Source: Arcanobacterium haemolyticum
Lineage (GTDB): Bacteria > Actinomycetota > Actinomycetes > Actinomycetales > Actinomycetaceae
Length of the DNA: 64,000 nucleotides
Direction of reading: 5' to 3'
Assembly: GCA_021532125.1 (NCBI GenBank)
Contig: JADYUX010000006.1
Span: 1-64,000, forward strand
Positions 62,402 to 64,000 of the stretch are shown here, in pieces; position 1 is the stretch's first letter; every line of letters begins with the position of its first letter. Below the pieces are notes generated by a model. It saw only the letters and a list, made by a program, of their open reading frames with translations, was not told the DNA's origin and did no database searches. The position numbers and the translations under genes were made by a program.

Positions 62402-64000
62402 ATGAAAAAACACCACGACGGGTCATGGTCAGAACAGACGACAACCCCACTCAAACCCCACATGAGCATCACGTGGATGCTCGGGCAACGCCTCGCTCGC
62501 CATCCCGACGATGTCTGCATCGAGAAAAAGTCGCGCTTCGGCTCCGAATGGGAACCCGTGACCATCAGCGAGTTCGAACGCGATACAACTCTTATCGCTC
62601 GAGGCCTCCTCGGACTCGGGCTTCGCCCCGGCGATCGCCTCGCCATCCTCGGCTCAACCTCCTACGAGTGGAGCCTCATCGATGTCGCCGCGCTAACCAT
62701 CGGAATCGTCGTCGTCCCCATCTACGAGTCCGATTCCGCCGAACAGATCCGATGGATTCTGGAAAACTCCGATGTACGGCTCGCAATCGCAGACACCCGC
62801 GCCCACGCCGAACTCATCGAATCGGTACGTACGGACACTCTCCTGCCCACACGACTTCTCGACGAAGACGGCCTGTCCTCCATCCGCGAAGCAGGCGAAA
62901 CGATCCCCACCTCCGTCGTCGCCGCATACCGTAGCGAAACCCGAGCTGACACGCTCGCAACGATCATCTACACGAGCGGCACAACCGGCAAGCCCAAAGG
63001 CGTCGAACTCACCCACGGAAACTTTGTCTACTCCACACTTTCCGTCTACCAAACTGAAAAAGAGATCATCACGACACCCGCAACGCGCGTGCTCCTCTTT
63101 TTGCCGCTCGCGCACATCATGGCGCGCATCGTCTTCTACTACACGATCGCAGGACGCGGACGGGTCGGCCACGTGAGCAACACCGCCAACCTGATCTCCG
63201 ATCTCCAAACATTCAAGCCAACCGCGCTCCTCGTCGTCCCACGAGTCATCGAAAAAATCTACAACGCAGCAGAAGCGAAATCCGGCGGAGGTCGTCGCCT
63301 CAAAATCTTCCGATGGGCCGCCAAAATGGCTGTCAAGAACTCCCAAAAGAAATTCCACGGGCCAATCTTCCGGGTGCAACGCTTCATCGCGCGCAAACTC
63401 GTCTGGTCGAAGTTCACCGCCATCCTCGGGAAAGACTGCCACTACGCCGTATCGGCGGGAGCGCCGCTCGGAAAACGGCTCGGCCACGTCTATCGAGGAA
63501 TCGGTCTCACTGTCATCGAAGCCTTCGGACTCACGGAAACCACCGGCCCCTCCACCGCGAATCGGCCGCGAGCTTTCGTCATGGGATCGGTCGGCCAACC
63601 AATTCCCGGCACGTCGGTCAAGATTAACGACGACGGCGAAATCCTCCTTGCCGGCCCGCACATTATGCGCGGATACCACAACAATCCGGAGGCAACCGCC
63701 GAGGTGATCGACGCGCAAGGATGGTTCCACACCGGCGACGTCGGAACTCTCGATAAGCACGGGTTCCTCACCATCACCGGGCGAAAGAAAGATCTCATCG
63801 TCACCGCCGGCGGTAAGAATGTGGCCCCTGCAGTGCTCGAAGATCGCCTCTCAGGCCACCCGTTGATTTCGCAGGTTGTCGTCGTTGGCGACAAGAAGCC
63901 GTTCGTCGGCGCACTCATCACACTCGACGCACAAATGCTGCCCGGCTGGCTTACTTCGCACGGCCTACCCGACATGGATCCGACCGAAGCGCGAAGCAAT
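62402..64000 (+). CDS. Long-chain fatty acid--CoA ligase (AMP-forming), N-terminal part
   Basis: Open from ATG 62402 to the window end, 533 residues visible; members are usually about 600. AGGAGAGGCA precedes the ATG. IIYTSGTTGKPKGVELTHGN is the AMP/P-loop motif, LLFLPLAHIMARIVFYYTI the acyl-tunnel region, IEAFGLTETTGP the adenine-binding block, and GWFHTGDVGTLDKHGFLTIT with GRKKDLIVTAGGKNV the hinge. The wording fits the FadD15/FACL branch that activates fatty acids for lipid synthesis. Divergent from the FAH-family gene. Confidence 0.93.
   Translation, partial: MKKHHDGSWSEQTTTPLKPHMSITWMLGQRLARHPDDVCIEKKSRFGSEWEPVTISEFERDTTLIARGLLGLGLRPGDRLAILGSTSYEWSLIDVAALTIGIVVVPIYESDSAEQIRWILENSDVRLAIADTRAHAELIESVRTDTLLPTRLLDEDGLSSIREAGETIPTSVVAAYRSETRADTLATIIYTSGTTGKPKGVELTHGNFVYSTLSVYQTEKEIITTPATRVLLFLPLAHIMARIVFYYTIAGRGRVGHVSNTANLISDLQTFKPTALLVVPRVIEKIYNAAEAKSGGGRRLKIFRWAAKMAVKNSQKKFHGPIFRVQRFIARKLVWSKFTAILGKDCHYAVSAGAPLGKRLGHVYRGIGLTVIEAFGLTETTGPSTANRPRAFVMGSVGQPIPGTSVKINDDGEILLAGPHIMRGYHNNPEATAEVIDAQGWFHTGDVGTLDKHGFLTITGRKKDLIVTAGGKNVAPAVLEDRLSGHPLISQVVVVGDKKPFVGALITLDAQMLPGWLTSHGLPDMDPTEARSN

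Overview
The window looks like chromosome of a moderately GC-rich Gram-positive actinobacterium. Gene content and order resemble the mycobacterial blocks recG-rsmD-coaD-sepIVA-DUF177-rnc, thiL-ddl, leuCD-IclR-gltX, and rne-rplU-rpmA-obg-proB-proA-nadD-rsfS. Surface proteins of animal-associated type (a Rib/YPDG-like adhesin and a wall-anchored sialidase) suggest a host-associated member of the Actinomycetaceae, such as a Trueperella, Arcanobacterium or Actinomyces relative. The genus is inference. I see no rRNA, CRISPR array, insertion sequence or prophage.

Layout: 1-1.5 kb is the N-terminal part of a secreted Rib-like surface protein. 2-9 kb holds small metabolic and stress genes: a GNAT acetyltransferase divergent from ogt, poxB, a HxlR-type thiol sensor divergent from a QorB-like reductase, a formate/nitrite channel and a winged-helix protein. 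9-22 kb is a mostly minus-strand housekeeping run from rne down to a histidine phosphatase, interrupted by trxA and a shrunken luciferase-like protein. 22.3-32.2 kb is a respiration and oxygen-sensing block: cydAB, a terminator, then cydD-cydC-sensor kinase with overlapping ends, a GT87 mannosyltransferase-like gene and a DevR-like regulator. 32.4-37.6 kb is a tightly overlapping recG-to-rnc operon, divergent from rpmB. 38-52 kb has thiL, an FMN reductase, ddl, a lipoprotein, an efflux pump with its regulator, murA, leuDC with a divergent IclR regulator, a PimB-like mannosyltransferase and an LD-carboxypeptidase. Two tRNA-Glu genes and one tRNA-Gln sit downstream of gltX. 54.3-61.1 kb (PatB/MalY-like lyase, tandem SGNH esterase, sialidase) separates gltX from the FAH-family gene that is its neighbour in mycobacteria. 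The window ends inside a long-chain acyl-CoA ligase.

Three points deserve most attention. (1) The sialidase has a good ribosome site and start at 61120, but its signal peptide is split between two frames with an in-frame TAG, so as written it would not be exported. (2) The DevS/DevR-like pair is associated with cytochrome bd genes, and DosR-box-like palindromes lie upstream of cydA and poxB, suggesting a local low-oxygen regulon. (3) The cytoplasmic SGNH protein beside the sialidase is a tandem duplication in which the first esterase domain has lost its catalytic residues.

Several genes lack a Shine-Dalgarno site and have a TANNNT box 6-7 bases before the start codon, the pattern of leaderless transcripts. 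I used this to choose starts.
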